NCBI GenBank assembly: GCA_019635215.1
Contig: JAHBZZ010000003.1
Coordinates: 124,001-188,000 of the forward strand
From: Nitrosomonas sp.
GTDB taxonomy: Bacteria; Pseudomonadota; Gammaproteobacteria; Burkholderiales; Nitrosomonadaceae
Reading direction: 5' to 3'
Length of the DNA stretch: 64,000 nt
Positions 39,252-48,590 of this stretch are shown in pieces; position 1 is the stretch's first letter; every line of letters begins with the position of its first letter. Below the pieces are notes generated by a model. It saw only the letters and a list, made by a program, of their open reading frames with translations. It searched no databases and was not told the DNA's origin. The position numbers and the translations under genes were made by a program.

Positions 39252-41700
39252 GGTTCTCTGTAGATTGATTGGGGTTAGTTAAGGGGTTTAAGGAATTTAG
39301 GGGATTGATCACCAGATGGCCGATCGCGCCGCGCGTAACCGTGCCGTGATCGGTGTGAATCGGGAAATAATGTCCTGCAATCCAGCCGCTGGTCAGGTTC
39401 TTGTAATAAGGTGAGAAGAAATGTCCGGATTGCCCACTACTTAATGAAAAAACTGAATTTTCCGGATTCGCCAGATCATAGATTGCCCGTAAATTGGGTG
39501 CGACTTCTTCGATATAAGTAAGGTTGTCTTCGTCATAAAAATGACCGCTGAAATTGACGGTATCCCGTCCGCCACTTCTCGGGCTGATAAGATTGGTTAA
39601 CCGTCCCAGAGCAGGGAGCTTTCCGAATAAGGGGTGGCGTGCCGTTGCGATATGTGCTTCTCCCCAGGACCATGTATCTGGATCGCTACCGTAGCGATCA
39701 CTCAGTTTTGCAATCGCGATTTGTAGTGCGGCTTGTATTGACGGCATACAGGGGTCGGCCGCAGCGGCCGCTGCGTTTTTACACCAGCGCAACTGCGCAT
39801 CGTGACTGCTGAGCACGCGAATCAGGAATTCCGGGCTGTCATCGCCGATCAGCTCGTGGTGCCCTTTGAGCTTATCGGTATACAACAGGGATGCAAGCTG
39901 CTGTGTCCATTCAATAAAAATCAGCGGTTCGGGCGCATTCCCATGCATCTTCAAATCCCATTGTTTTAATCGCGTCAGGATTGTTTGCGCCAGCGGCTCA
40001 TGTGTTTGTACTTTCAACAGTAATGGCAGTAAGCGCTCGGCAAGCGTGCTTTGGGTATCCAACTGAATGGATTGGGAATCGGTCAGGCTATGGTTCGTTT
40101 GCTGGGTAATCAGTGCCGTGATCCGGTTGACCCGGTAAGGTGGCGCCCAATCGGAAGCGATCAGATAGGGATAACCGGCCGGTGTGATGTCATGATTGGC
40201 TGTGGCAATAAAGTCAGAGGCTGGCGCATGTTCCTGCGGTAATTGTTCGAAAGGAATAAACCCTTGCCAGTCATACGAAGCCAGCCAGCCGGGAGCGGGC
40301 ACCCGTCCCCGCAGGTCATTTTCCGGTCCACGCAGCGCTGCGCGTCCGGCAGCGATAAATCCGATGACACCGGTTTTATCCGCGTAAACAATATTCTGTA
40401 ACGGTGCCTGATAATCACGGGCGGCATCCAGAAACGCGCGGGCTGAGGCGGCATGTGCCGCTTTGTGGAAAAACTGCAGTGTGATATCGCCCGGATGCAG
40501 TCCTGTCCAGTTTAAAACGAGCGACAGCTGGCCGGCGCCATCCGGCATCAGCGCCTGAATTTCTGCGTCGCTCTCGGAAATAACCGGCCCGTGGCGGCTG
40601 CGCCGGATGGTGATGTGCTCATCTTGCGCATGCCGCACGGTGATCGTTTCAGTACGGATTTCATAGCGTGCTGTCCCGTCCGGGGTTTCATACTGATCCG
40701 GTTGTTCATGCGGCGATCGTTCCAGATACAGATCCTGGCTGTCGGCGCCGGTATTCGTGAACGACCAGGCTACAAAATCATTCCGCCCTAATATGACTGC
40801 CGGTATGCCGGGCAGCGTTGCGCCGACCAGATTCATATCAGGCGTGGAAATATGCGCGAGATACCAGAGTGCGGGAATCGTAAGTTTCAGGTGCGGATCG
40901 TTGGCCAGCACCGGTTTGCCGCTCATCGTGCGTGATCCGGTGAGCGCCCAGTTATTCGATCCGATATGCGCAGGCGGTTTCAGCGCTGCAGTATTGAGGA
41001 TGGCTTCAGCCGGTTGAGTAAGGTGCGCGTAAAGATGATCGAGATCCGGCAGCGGCGGCAACGGTGTATCGTCCGGATAAGAAGGCAGCAGATCATCCAG
41101 TTCCTGCGTGGATAGATCCTGACGGAGCGCGACATACAGTAATTCATCCCAGTAATTCCGGGAGAGTTGCCAGGCCATCTGTTTTAACAGCAATAATGAA
41201 TCCTGAGCTTGCCAGATGCGCGGAGACGCAGCTAAAAACAAATATTCCGGTGGCGGCACAGGCACCGTGTTGCGGTAGGCGTTAACACCTTGGGTATAGG
41301 CTGCCAGGATGGCGCGTGTGTGAGCATCCAGCCGATCGAAATCCTGATTGACCAGGCCGGTCAGACCCAGGGTACGCTGGAATCGATCGATAGGCAGCAT
41401 GCTGCTGCCGAACCATTCTGCGAGTGTGCCGGTGGCAACCCGTAAATTGAATTCCATCTGCCAGAGCCTGTCTTGGGCATGAACAAAGCCCAGGGCATAG
41501 TAGGCATCGAGTTCGTTGTTTGCATAGATATGTGGAACCGCATGTTCGTCACGTATGATTTCTACCGAATCCTGAAGTCCTTCAAGCTCCAGTGTTGCGG
41601 TATAGCGTGGCAGGGAAGCGTAAAGCGCAAGCGATAGCGCCAGGATGGCCAGAATTATTCCGCCGCATGTGATTAAGCTGATTTTTTTCAGGCGTGACAT
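39220..41700 (-). CDS. Penicillin-acylase-family N-terminal-nucleophile hydrolase
   Basis: ATG 41700 gives 826 residues with an N-terminal membrane anchor or signal (LITCGGIILAILALSLALY), so the enzyme should act in the periplasm. The family is made as a precursor cut before a Ser that becomes the beta-subunit nucleophile; here GSNNWALTGSRT places it at Ser248. VPHIYANNELDAYYALGFVH and HAQDRLWQMEF are alpha-subunit motifs. In pyoverdine synthesis the related PvdQ removes the fatty acyl chain of the precursor. Its place between an exporter and a hydroxylase beside a FAAL-starting NRPS suggests the same job here (inference). Confidence 0.92.
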   Translation of the reverse strand: MSRLKKISLITCGGIILAILALSLALYASLPRYTATLELEGLQDSVEIIRDEHAVPHIYANNELDAYYALGFVHAQDRLWQMEFNLRVATGTLAEWFGSSMLPIDRFQRTLGLTGLVNQDFDRLDAHTRAILAAYTQGVNAYRNTVPVPPPEYLFLAASPRIWQAQDSLLLLKQMAWQLSRNYWDELLYVALRQDLSTQELDDLLPSYPDDTPLPPLPDLDHLYAHLTQPAEAILNTAALKPPAHIGSNNWALTGSRTMSGKPVLANDPHLKLTIPALWYLAHISTPDMNLVGATLPGIPAVILGRNDFVAWSFTNTGADSQDLYLERSPHEQPDQYETPDGTARYEIRTETITVRHAQDEHITIRRSRHGPVISESDAEIQALMPDGAGQLSLVLNWTGLHPGDITLQFFHKAAHAASARAFLDAARDYQAPLQNIVYADKTGVIGFIAAGRAALRGPENDLRGRVPAPGWLASYDWQGFIPFEQLPQEHAPASDFIATANHDITPAGYPYLIASDWAPPYRVNRITALITQQTNHSLTDSQSIQLDTQSTLAERLLPLLLKVQTHEPLAQTILTRLKQWDLKMHGNAPEPLIFIEWTQQLASLLYTDKLKGHHELIGDDSPEFLIRVLSSHDAQLRWCKNAAAAAADPCMPSIQAALQIAIAKLSDRYGSDPDTWSWGEAHIATARHPLFGKLPALGRLTNLISPRSGGRDTVNFSGHFYDEDNLTYIEEVAPNLRAIYDLANPENSVFSLSSGQSGHFFSPYYKNLTSGWIAGHYFPIHTDHGTVTRGAIGHLVINPLNSLNPLTNPNQSTENHAHERNLSSS

Positions 41701-41707
41701 AGCGCGT

Positions 41708-43378
41708 TTATCCGTGGCTCGCCATTGACAGCACATCGTGTACGCGGTGTTGTGGATGGTCCAACTCCAGCTCCTGCAGCTGGCCGTTGTCCATTTTCAT
41801 AACGCGGTCGGCCGTGTAAAAATAGCGATCGTCGTGTGTGATGGCGATAATCGTGATGCCTCTGTTTTTGAGTTCCGGCAGCAGGTATGTGTAGAAAAGG
41901 TGGCGGAATTGCGGATCCTGGTCCGCCGCCCATTCATCGAGAACCAGAATAGGGCGTTTTTCCAGGATGGCGACCAGCAGGGCCAAACGTTTTCGCTGGC
42001 CTTGTGATAATTGGGTATTGACGAGTGTGCCGTCATTGACGGTGGCAATATCGGTCATTGCCAATGCCGTCAGCCAAGTGTTGATTTCGGCTGGCGCGGC
42101 GTGTTTGCCGTCAGATCCCAGCAGTGCGGTGAATAAATAAAAATCAGAAAAAACAGTGGAAAATAAATGCTGAAAAGAGCCGCGTGCCGTTTCATCAATC
42201 ACCTGATTCCCGATTTGAATCTGCCCGCCATGTGCGTTGTACAGGCCCACTAGGATGCGCACCAATGTCGATTTTCCGCTGCCGTTGCCACCGATGATAA
42301 AAATCGTTTCACCGCGATGGATACTCAGGTCCAGGGGGCCGACGGAAAACCCGGAATCGCCCCCGGCGGCATGGTACTGATAGTAAATATCCTTTAGATC
42401 GAGCGTTTTCCAATTGGCGGGAAGTGCCGCGCCTTGATCGTCGAATGCCGGATGGTATTCGGCAAGATCCAGCGATTTCAGTTTTAATAACGCGACATTG
42501 CCGGCGACCAGACTGGGAACTGCCATGACCAGGTTGGACAGAGGGGTGCGCAGAAACAAAATGGTGAGCGCAAAGGTGATAGCGACTTCAGCCGGTGCCC
42601 AGACTGCGCCATAGGTCAGCAGGAATATCAGGCCGATGGAGCCGAGTATCATGGCATTGGCCCAGTTGTCGTTGATGCCGTTGTAGATATCCGCGCGGAT
42701 GTCGTGATCGCGGTTCCTGCCCGCATCGCGGCTGAATTCATCATCGTAGAATCGATGCGCGCGGGAGCGGTTGAGCCGGAGTTCCTTGCGGCCTTCAAGA
42801 ATCGCTTGATAATCCTGATATAACGCATCCTCGGCTTCGCGTGCAAGTATGACTTCCGCATGGGTTCGCTTCAGTAGGAACCAACCGATAAAGACGGTGA
42901 ATGCCAGCCAGCCGAAAATAACCTGAAACAGCGGCAATGAAAGCCATGCAAGGTAGAGAAATCCGGCAACGCTTAAGGTCAGACCGTAGATGATGGCGGG
43001 TAATGCGATGAATGCCGCCGTGATACTGGTCGTATCGCTGTTGAGAGACGCCAGTAACCGCGCGGTGCCCAAAGATTCCAGATGTTCGACATGGGTATCG
43101 AGAATGCGTTTGATCAAAGTACGGCGCATCTGGTAGACCAGTTTATGGCCGAGTGTCGTAATCGCAATATGCGATGCGGTACCGAGAATGAAAAGCAGAA
43201 GAATAAGCGCGGAAAATTGCGCATACAGGAAAAATGTCGCGTCTGCGGCATTAGGGATCAGATATCCGTCGATAAACGCAATAACGCTGATACTCAGGCC
43301 GGCAGCGGCAATACTCAAAATAATCACTGCAACCAGCAGCCATTTATGGTGTTGCGATAATAATTGAATGATACGCAT
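41708..43378 (-). CDS. Cyclic-peptide/siderophore ABC exporter, fused membrane and ATPase (PvdE-like)
   Basis: The 556-residue half-transporter has six membrane segments in residues about 15-310, then an ABC ATPase with Walker A GGNGSGKST (about 362-370), signature LSQGQRKRLALL, Walker B PILVLDEWAADQDP, and a switch His in IAITHDD. The LSQGQ signature and DEWAADQDP box are typical of the cyclic-peptide-export family that includes PvdE and SyrD, which moves siderophore precursors into the periplasm. It is first in the minus-strand operon, 7 bp before the acylase. Its leader carries an inverted-repeat insertion. Confidence 0.92.
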   Translation of the reverse strand: MRIIQLLSQHHKWLLVAVIILSIAAAGLSISVIAFIDGYLIPNAADATFFLYAQFSALILLLFILGTASHIAITTLGHKLVYQMRRTLIKRILDTHVEHLESLGTARLLASLNSDTTSITAAFIALPAIIYGLTLSVAGFLYLAWLSLPLFQVIFGWLAFTVFIGWFLLKRTHAEVILAREAEDALYQDYQAILEGRKELRLNRSRAHRFYDDEFSRDAGRNRDHDIRADIYNGINDNWANAMILGSIGLIFLLTYGAVWAPAEVAITFALTILFLRTPLSNLVMAVPSLVAGNVALLKLKSLDLAEYHPAFDDQGAALPANWKTLDLKDIYYQYHAAGGDSGFSVGPLDLSIHRGETIFIIGGNGSGKSTLVRILVGLYNAHGGQIQIGNQVIDETARGSFQHLFSTVFSDFYLFTALLGSDGKHAAPAEINTWLTALAMTDIATVNDGTLVNTQLSQGQRKRLALLVAILEKRPILVLDEWAADQDPQFRHLFYTYLLPELKNRGITIIAITHDDRYFYTADRVMKMDNGQLQELELDHPQHRVHDVLSMASHG

Positions 43379-43511
43379 GCTATGGCCTGTAAATCCTGAA
43401 GTGAATGGCGGCGTTCGGAAAAGCGGAATAGTTATTCATAAAAACGATCAAGGTAGCGTGTCATTGGTTGTTTATCACTGAAGTACTGCGGTTTATCAGA
43501 ATTAACTCGTA

Positions 43512-43652
43512 GAGACCTTTGCACGGCTACTACGCGGCACGATAATTGCGTTAAAAATTTGCGAAAAATGCTCATTTACCCCGTGCAAACTCCGCTTTTT
43601 CGCAAATTTTTGCCTTATTCTCGTACCGCTCATGACACCGTGCAAAGGTCTC
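43512..43652. mobile_element. MITE with 15-bp perfect terminal repeats and 5-bp target duplication
   Basis: The 141-bp element starts GAGACCTTTGCACGG and ends with its exact reverse complement CCGTGCAAAGGTCTC. It is flanked on both sides by TCGTA (43,507-43,511 and 43,653-43,657), a target duplication. Inside, 16-bp arms AAAAATTTGCGAAAAA and TTTTTCGCAAATTTTT (43,553-43,568 and 43,596-43,611) are also perfect inverted repeats, so the whole can fold into a long hairpin. No coding capacity. The structure is that of a non-autonomous transposable element. Confidence 0.88.
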
Positions 43653-43779
43653 TCGTAATCGGTTCTGCTGCTTACAAAAAAGAACGTGAAGTGATTCCTT
43701 TTTAAACATGGGCTTGAGCATAGATTTAATCATGCGATCCTGATGTCGCTGTATTTTTCGAAAAATATAATGTACGAAT

Positions 43780-43798
43780 GAGAATAATTCGTATTATT
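43780..43798. promoter_or_regulatory. Fur-box-like operator of the exporter operon
   Basis: GAGAATAATTCGTATTATT contains the inverted repeat AATAAT/ATTATT and matches about 12 of 19 Fur consensus positions. It lies 400 bp upstream of the ABC exporter start with the MITE in between, in the divergent region of the siderophore locus. Confidence 0.55.
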
Positions 43799-44042
43799 AT
43801 TAACACTATCATTTGTGTGTGTGATATGCAAGCCCTTCAGCATCACCCGGGTTAAGGTGGGTGATGCTGATCGCTGCCGGTGTGTCATTAAGCGCTTCAT
43901 GAAGCAGATTACACATTGAATTTGAATGGAAAAGATTCCAGTGACTAGGGCTGAGATTTAAGAGTTTTCGAAAAATCTTCGCGTTGAATTTGGGTGTCCG
44001 CAAGTAACTGTTTTTTTAATAAGGCTTGACATCTACTTTTAT

Positions 44043-44060
44043 GATAATGATAATACGAAT
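44043..44060. promoter_or_regulatory. Fur-box-like operator of the plus-strand siderophore arm
   Basis: GATAATGATAATACGAAT contains two exact Fur hexamers (GATAAT GATAAT). It lies about 80 bp before the first plus-strand exported-protein gene. A second AT-rich inverted stretch (GAATAGGAATTATTC) follows directly. The remaining part of the 43,379-44,139 gap has no supported gene. Confidence 0.7.
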
Positions 44061-44139
44061 AGGAATTATTCTTATTTAGATTAAAGCTCTGAAAGAGAAT
44101 CTGATTTTTTGGCAATATATTGATTTGTTTGAGGAATAT

Positions 44140-44739
44140 ATGGCAATGCAAAAGAAGACAATGATTTTGTTTGCAATGTTGGCAATAGCTTCTTCAGGAG
44201 CGGTGATTGCGGCTGATGAAAGATCAGGATCAGGAAGGATTGCTGATAGTGAAAGAGTGGTAAGAAACCATTCGATCTGTCTTTCAACAGGGCCTGTTGA
44301 GAATATCGCATTAGGTGGTGTTGAGGATGGTCCTTATGTTGATCTGGTGTTGGCTGCGCGTTTTGTGACGCTGAACATACTTAACAATAGTGCTCAGGAA
44401 GTGCAGTTTGACGCGAAGGTATTCCAGATCGATGGGCCGGGTGATTTCGAAGGCGGATCCTGGCCTGCAACTGGAAAGGCAAAGATCGAGCGCTTTTCCG
44501 GTACAAGAACACCGGTTGCTGCGCAAGGTTCCGCCATTTTGACGGCAGATCTGGGGGATGACCCCGAGCCTTCATATGCCTATGAAGGACAGATTAAGGT
44601 AACCGGACTGAGCAACAGGAGATTGAAGCGTGAAGAAGTGCTGGCAACGGCACATTCAAGACGCGATGAAGACCTGCGTATCAACCCCGAACACCGCATC
44701 ATCAATACCGAATGGACAGAGATTCCGTGCACATGGTGA
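44140..44739 (+). CDS. Exported protein of unknown function in siderophore locus
   Basis: I do not recognise this protein of about 199 residues. ATG 44140 (or 44146) follows GAGGA. A signal peptide (MILFAMLAIASSGAVIAA) is followed by a mature region with beta-type segments (FVTLNILNNSAQEVQFDAKVF; AAQGSAILTADLGDDP) and only two Cys, one near the end (EIPCTW). The pattern suggests a small secreted beta-sandwich. It lies directly downstream of a Fur-box-like site and 122 bp before another exported gene, so it is probably iron-regulated with it. Confidence 0.7.
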   Translation: MAMQKKTMILFAMLAIASSGAVIAADERSGSGRIADSERVVRNHSICLSTGPVENIALGGVEDGPYVDLVLAARFVTLNILNNSAQEVQFDAKVFQIDGPGDFEGGSWPATGKAKIERFSGTRTPVAAQGSAILTADLGDDPEPSYAYEGQIKVTGLSNRRLKREEVLATAHSRRDEDLRINPEHRIINTEWTEIPCTW

Positions 44740-44861
44740 ACATTGCCGCAGCATAAAGTTTCGGAAAAAACACCATTGCACATAAAAGACTTCACGTACT
44801 GGGATTTGCGTCGAAGAGAATTTTTTAAAAATCCCTTATTAATATAATGAATGGAGAAAAA

Positions 44862-45836
44862 ATGACAAACTCTAGGCCTCAATTAAAGCCGCTGGCGAAT
44901 ATGATCGCAACGGCTTTGCTTTCAGTCGCATTGGTCGTCCCGTTTGGGGCGAATGCGGCACAACCGACGCCGTATGGTAAAGCCGGCATGTTCAGTAATC
45001 CTACGCCGATTGTAATCAATGATACCTGTGCTAATCCAGACAATCCGGATTGTGCTGCGCTGTTGGATTTATACACTCCTGATCTGCCGCCAAACCAACC
45101 GGGCCAGATTCGCCAGTTACCGCCTGAAGTGCCTGTCGTCGTGGCTACGCCGTCGACAATCGTGGTTCCAAACGGTACTTTCCGGGATGATGCGGTGATT
45201 TCCGATATCAGTGTATATATCCATGATATCCATCATGATTATCTGAATGACGTGGATATCATGCTGGTTGCGCCGAACGGCAGCTGGGTTATGGTAGCGT
45301 CAAATGTCAGTTCTGCGGGCGCTACACCGGAAGGTGGTGTGCTCGGTATCAAGGCGGAAGGATTGAATTGGCGTTTCCATGATTCCGCGATATTGCCACT
45401 GCCGCGCTCAGTGCGTGACGATGGCCGTCTGAGTGGTAGGGTTAATAATCCGTTGTATGACGTTATCTATGATGAATGGGTTGGCGTGTGGACGGATACA
45501 AGCCTGAGAACGTTTAAACCGTCGGATTACGATAATTCTCCGGATACCGATCATTTTCCGGGGAATGTGGTGGGTCAAAGCGCATTTAATAGTTCGAATA
45601 ACTCTATTGGCTTAACTCCATCAACCATACTCGGTACGGTGGTTGCGGGTGATCCGTCTACCTATAAGCAAGTGCTGAATGGGCCGAAATTAAGCAATCT
45701 GCACGGTATTGATCCTACCGGCGTATGGAAACTCATTGTTTCCGACGACTACTACTGGTTTGCTGGGGAAATCAAGGGTGGTTGGAGTCTTGAGATTACG
45801 ACTGAGAAAAATAAAAGCATTCGTGCTACCCGATAA
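44862..45836 (+). CDS. Secreted protein with proprotein-convertase P-domain
   Basis: ATG 44862 (GGAGAAAAA upstream) gives 324 residues. A signal peptide (MIATALLSVALVVPFGANAA) is followed by a P-domain-like beta-jelly-roll: FRDDAVISDISVYIHDIHH, LNDVDIMLVAPNGSWVMVAS, and at the end GVWKLIVSDDYYWFAGEIKG, then WSLEI. P-domains normally sit behind subtilisin-like proteases and stabilise or target them; here no protease domain is attached. Role unknown. It lies between the Fur-box-like site and the TonB receptor of the siderophore locus. Confidence 0.8.
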   Translation: MTNSRPQLKPLANMIATALLSVALVVPFGANAAQPTPYGKAGMFSNPTPIVINDTCANPDNPDCAALLDLYTPDLPPNQPGQIRQLPPEVPVVVATPSTIVVPNGTFRDDAVISDISVYIHDIHHDYLNDVDIMLVAPNGSWVMVASNVSSAGATPEGGVLGIKAEGLNWRFHDSAILPLPRSVRDDGRLSGRVNNPLYDVIYDEWVGVWTDTSLRTFKPSDYDNSPDTDHFPGNVVGQSAFNSSNNSIGLTPSTILGTVVAGDPSTYKQVLNGPKLSNLHGIDPTGVWKLIVSDDYYWFAGEIKGGWSLEITTEKNKSIRATR

Positions 45837-45863
45837 TATCGGTATCAGTTAAAAGTGCTGAAT

Positions 45864-45901
45864 CCAGATCGCGCTAAAGATGTTTTTTTATCGTGATCTG
45901 G
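45864..45901. repeat. Inverted repeat downstream of the P-domain gene
   Basis: CCAGATCGCG and CGTGATCTGG form a near-perfect 10-bp stem around an 18-base loop that contains seven T. It lies 27 bp after the stop and could act in termination or mRNA stability. The rest of the 45,837-46,347 gap shows only AT-rich sequence and one weak Fur-like site. Confidence 0.4.
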
Positions 45902-46190
45902 GTATTGATACAAGGATTGTATTGTTTGCGATGTACTTGATCCGTCATAAGATTTTTTTCATTTAAAAGCAGAAAAATAAATTCAGCTGAACTTGCCGGT
46001 AAGAATCTGCTGAACACTCTGAATACTAAGTGTTTGCGCATTCCGCATGTGCCTGAATTTTCCATTTCTGTGCGTTGTTCTTTTCGTGTCAGTCCGGGCA
46101 CGGTATAGCCAAGTGATTCGCCTGCCCATAACGGCGATCGGTAAGCACCATGACAACCTGGAGTGTTTTTAAATGAGAAAGATTATTGTT

Positions 46191-46209
46191 TGCATTACTA
46201 TTATCATAT
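46191..46209. promoter_or_regulatory. Weak Fur-box-like site upstream of TonB receptor
   Basis: TGCATTACTATTATCATAT contains ATTACTATTATCAT, a partial match to the Fur consensus, about 140 bp before the receptor start. Regulation of a siderophore receptor by Fur is expected, but the match is loose. Confidence 0.35.
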
Positions 46210-46347
46210 ATAGTTAAATATGGATGTGCTTGTATTAAAGCACTGGATAGGGGGCGTATGCGATTCGTTGCGGCAAGTCAATGTGAGCGCTACGCGGGAC
46301 ATTTATAAAAATAATTTAAACTTTATTTTATTGTAGGGTGGTATTTC

Positions 46348-48543
46348 ATGAATTGGATTCGATCAGCGTGCTGGATAATTCTGTTGATAGGTGTAACAGG
46401 ATTTGCGGGCGCGCAGAGTGAGAGCCTGACAAGGCCGCAGGAAAAAAACAAAAACGCGCAGGAGACGACGAAACTCCCGGAAATTACTATCAAGGATAGT
46501 GTGTCAAGCGCAGAAAGCTTTACGCCTAAAACAACCAGCACCGCGACTAAAACGAATATTCCGTTGATTGAAATTCCGCAGACGGTCAATGTGATTACCC
46601 GCTCCGAGCTCGATGCGCGTCTGACGCAGACGATCAGCGACGCGGTAGTCTATACACCGGGGATTCTGACCGGGCTGTACGGGGATTCGACGCGGGACGA
46701 TTACTTTCAGAGCCGGGGTTTTGAAGCAACGCAATTTCTGGATGGCCTGGGTTTGGTGGGTTCGAATTACGCCAATCTTCGCATCGAGCCCTACGGCATG
46801 GAGAGTGTTGAAATACTGAAGGGACCGTCCTCGACGATGTATGGTCTGAGCGGTCCTGGCGGTTTGATTCATATGACCAGTAAGCGTCCTACCGCGGTTC
46901 CGGTGCGTGAATTGTTCATTACCGGCGGAAGTTATGACCGCATTCAGGGTGGGTTGGATATTGGCGGCCCAGTCGATAACAATGGCAGGCTGTTTTTCCG
47001 TCTGACCGGATTGGTGCGTAACAGCAATACACAGGTTCAGCACGCACATCTGGATCGTTATTTTATTGCACCCAGCGTGACCTGGCGTCTGGGAACGGAT
47101 ACGACACTGACGCTGCTCAGTCATTATCAGCGGGACGATACCGGCAATGCAATGATGTTTCTGCCGCCGGAAGGTTCGCTGTTGCCCAATCCGAATGGCA
47201 AAATCTCAACCCGTACTTTTCACGGGGAGCCGGGCTATGATCATTACAAGCGGGATCAATATGCCGTCGGTTATGCATTCGATCACCGCTTCAATGATGC
47301 CTGGAGTTTCCAGCAGAATTTACGCTACGCCGATGTGAAGAGTGATTATCCCAACATCTTTTCATTGGGTTTCGCGCTGGATGAGAACGGCGATCCGATC
47401 GATTTCCGTACACTCGACCGCGTGGCTGCGCACTACAAGGATAAGGCCGGCACGTTCACGATGGATAGCCGGATGCATGGCAAATTCAATACGGGACCGG
47501 TGCAGCATAATCTGTTGGTGGGCGTCGATTATCGGCATATGTCTGGTACAAACCGCCGTGGTTTTTCAGAGGATTTTCTGTTTATCGATGCATTTGATCC
47601 GGTATACGGACAGGATTTCGCCCGGCCGGTCATCGACTTCATCAGAAACCAGAATCTCGATCAGGTAGGTCTGTATGCGCAGAATCAGATGAAATACGAC
47701 CGCTTCTTATTGACGCTAGGTGTCCGTAACGATTGGGCCCAAACGCGCACACGGGATAATGACATGTTTTTCGATGAACAAACCAGTACCCGGCAGAACG
47801 ATCGCGCATTCACTTACCGGACCGGATTGACCTATCTGTTCGATAATGGCATTGCACCTTACGCGAGCTATGCAGAATCATTCCAGCCGTCTCCGGGGGC
47901 TACTTTTGACGGTGCACCGCTCAGACCGACTACCGGCCGGCAATATGAAGTGGGTGTCAAGTATAAGCCGGTCAACTACAACGCTTTGATGTCGGTTGCG
48001 GCTTATCATCTGAAACAGCGCGATGTACTCACGCCTGATCTGACGCCGGGACATACCGGCTACTTTGTGCAGACCGGTGAGGTGCGTGTGCGCGGTATAG
48101 AAGCGGAAGTCAAAGCAAATGTTATGGACGGATTGAATTTCATCGGTGCTTATTCCTTCGCGGATTCAAACGTAAGCAAAAGCAACGATCCGGAGGAATT
48201 GGGCAACCGGCTGGCATTAACGCCGCGGCATCAGGTTTCCGGTTGGCTGGATTATACTTTTTACGGCAATCGGCTGGCCGGGTTAGGTCTTGCCTGGGGT
48301 GTCAGGCATATCGGTTCGAATTTCGGCGATATCGTCAACAGCCTGAAAGCGCCTTCGTATACCTTGTTTGATGCGGCAGTGCGCTACGACCTGCGGCATG
48401 TGCATCCCACGCTGCGGGGTGCGCAACTCAGCGTCAATATGAATAATATATTCGATAACGAATATGTTTCTACATGCGCTTCCGGAGCGTGTTATTACGG
48501 CCTCCGGCGAACGGTGTATGCAACCCTGCGCTATGGATTCTAA
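46348..48543 (+). CDS. TonB-dependent siderophore receptor
   Basis: This 731-residue outer-membrane receptor takes up a ferric siderophore using TonB energy. A signal peptide (CWIILLIGVTGFAGAQS) is followed by an N-terminal stretch KLPEITIKDS that may hold the TonB box, and the plug domain (IPQTVNVITRSELDAR; YFQSRGFEATQFLDGLGL; EILKGPSSTMYGLSGPGG). The 22-strand barrel region ends RTVYATLRYGF, the terminal Phe expected for barrel insertion. It resembles hydroxamate-type receptors (FhuA/FoxA/FpvA group). No FecA-type signalling extension is visible. Position beside the synthetase makes it the likely cognate receptor. Confidence 0.94.
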   Translation: MNWIRSACWIILLIGVTGFAGAQSESLTRPQEKNKNAQETTKLPEITIKDSVSSAESFTPKTTSTATKTNIPLIEIPQTVNVITRSELDARLTQTISDAVVYTPGILTGLYGDSTRDDYFQSRGFEATQFLDGLGLVGSNYANLRIEPYGMESVEILKGPSSTMYGLSGPGGLIHMTSKRPTAVPVRELFITGGSYDRIQGGLDIGGPVDNNGRLFFRLTGLVRNSNTQVQHAHLDRYFIAPSVTWRLGTDTTLTLLSHYQRDDTGNAMMFLPPEGSLLPNPNGKISTRTFHGEPGYDHYKRDQYAVGYAFDHRFNDAWSFQQNLRYADVKSDYPNIFSLGFALDENGDPIDFRTLDRVAAHYKDKAGTFTMDSRMHGKFNTGPVQHNLLVGVDYRHMSGTNRRGFSEDFLFIDAFDPVYGQDFARPVIDFIRNQNLDQVGLYAQNQMKYDRFLLTLGVRNDWAQTRTRDNDMFFDEQTSTRQNDRAFTYRTGLTYLFDNGIAPYASYAESFQPSPGATFDGAPLRPTTGRQYEVGVKYKPVNYNALMSVAAYHLKQRDVLTPDLTPGHTGYFVQTGEVRVRGIEAEVKANVMDGLNFIGAYSFADSNVSKSNDPEELGNRLALTPRHQVSGWLDYTFYGNRLAGLGLAWGVRHIGSNFGDIVNSLKAPSYTLFDAAVRYDLRHVHPTLRGAQLSVNMNNIFDNEYVSTCASGACYYGLRRTVYATLRYGF

Positions 48544-48590
48544 TCGGGACTCAATGGGAAGGGATTTAAGGAAATTGTAAGAGGAGGAGT

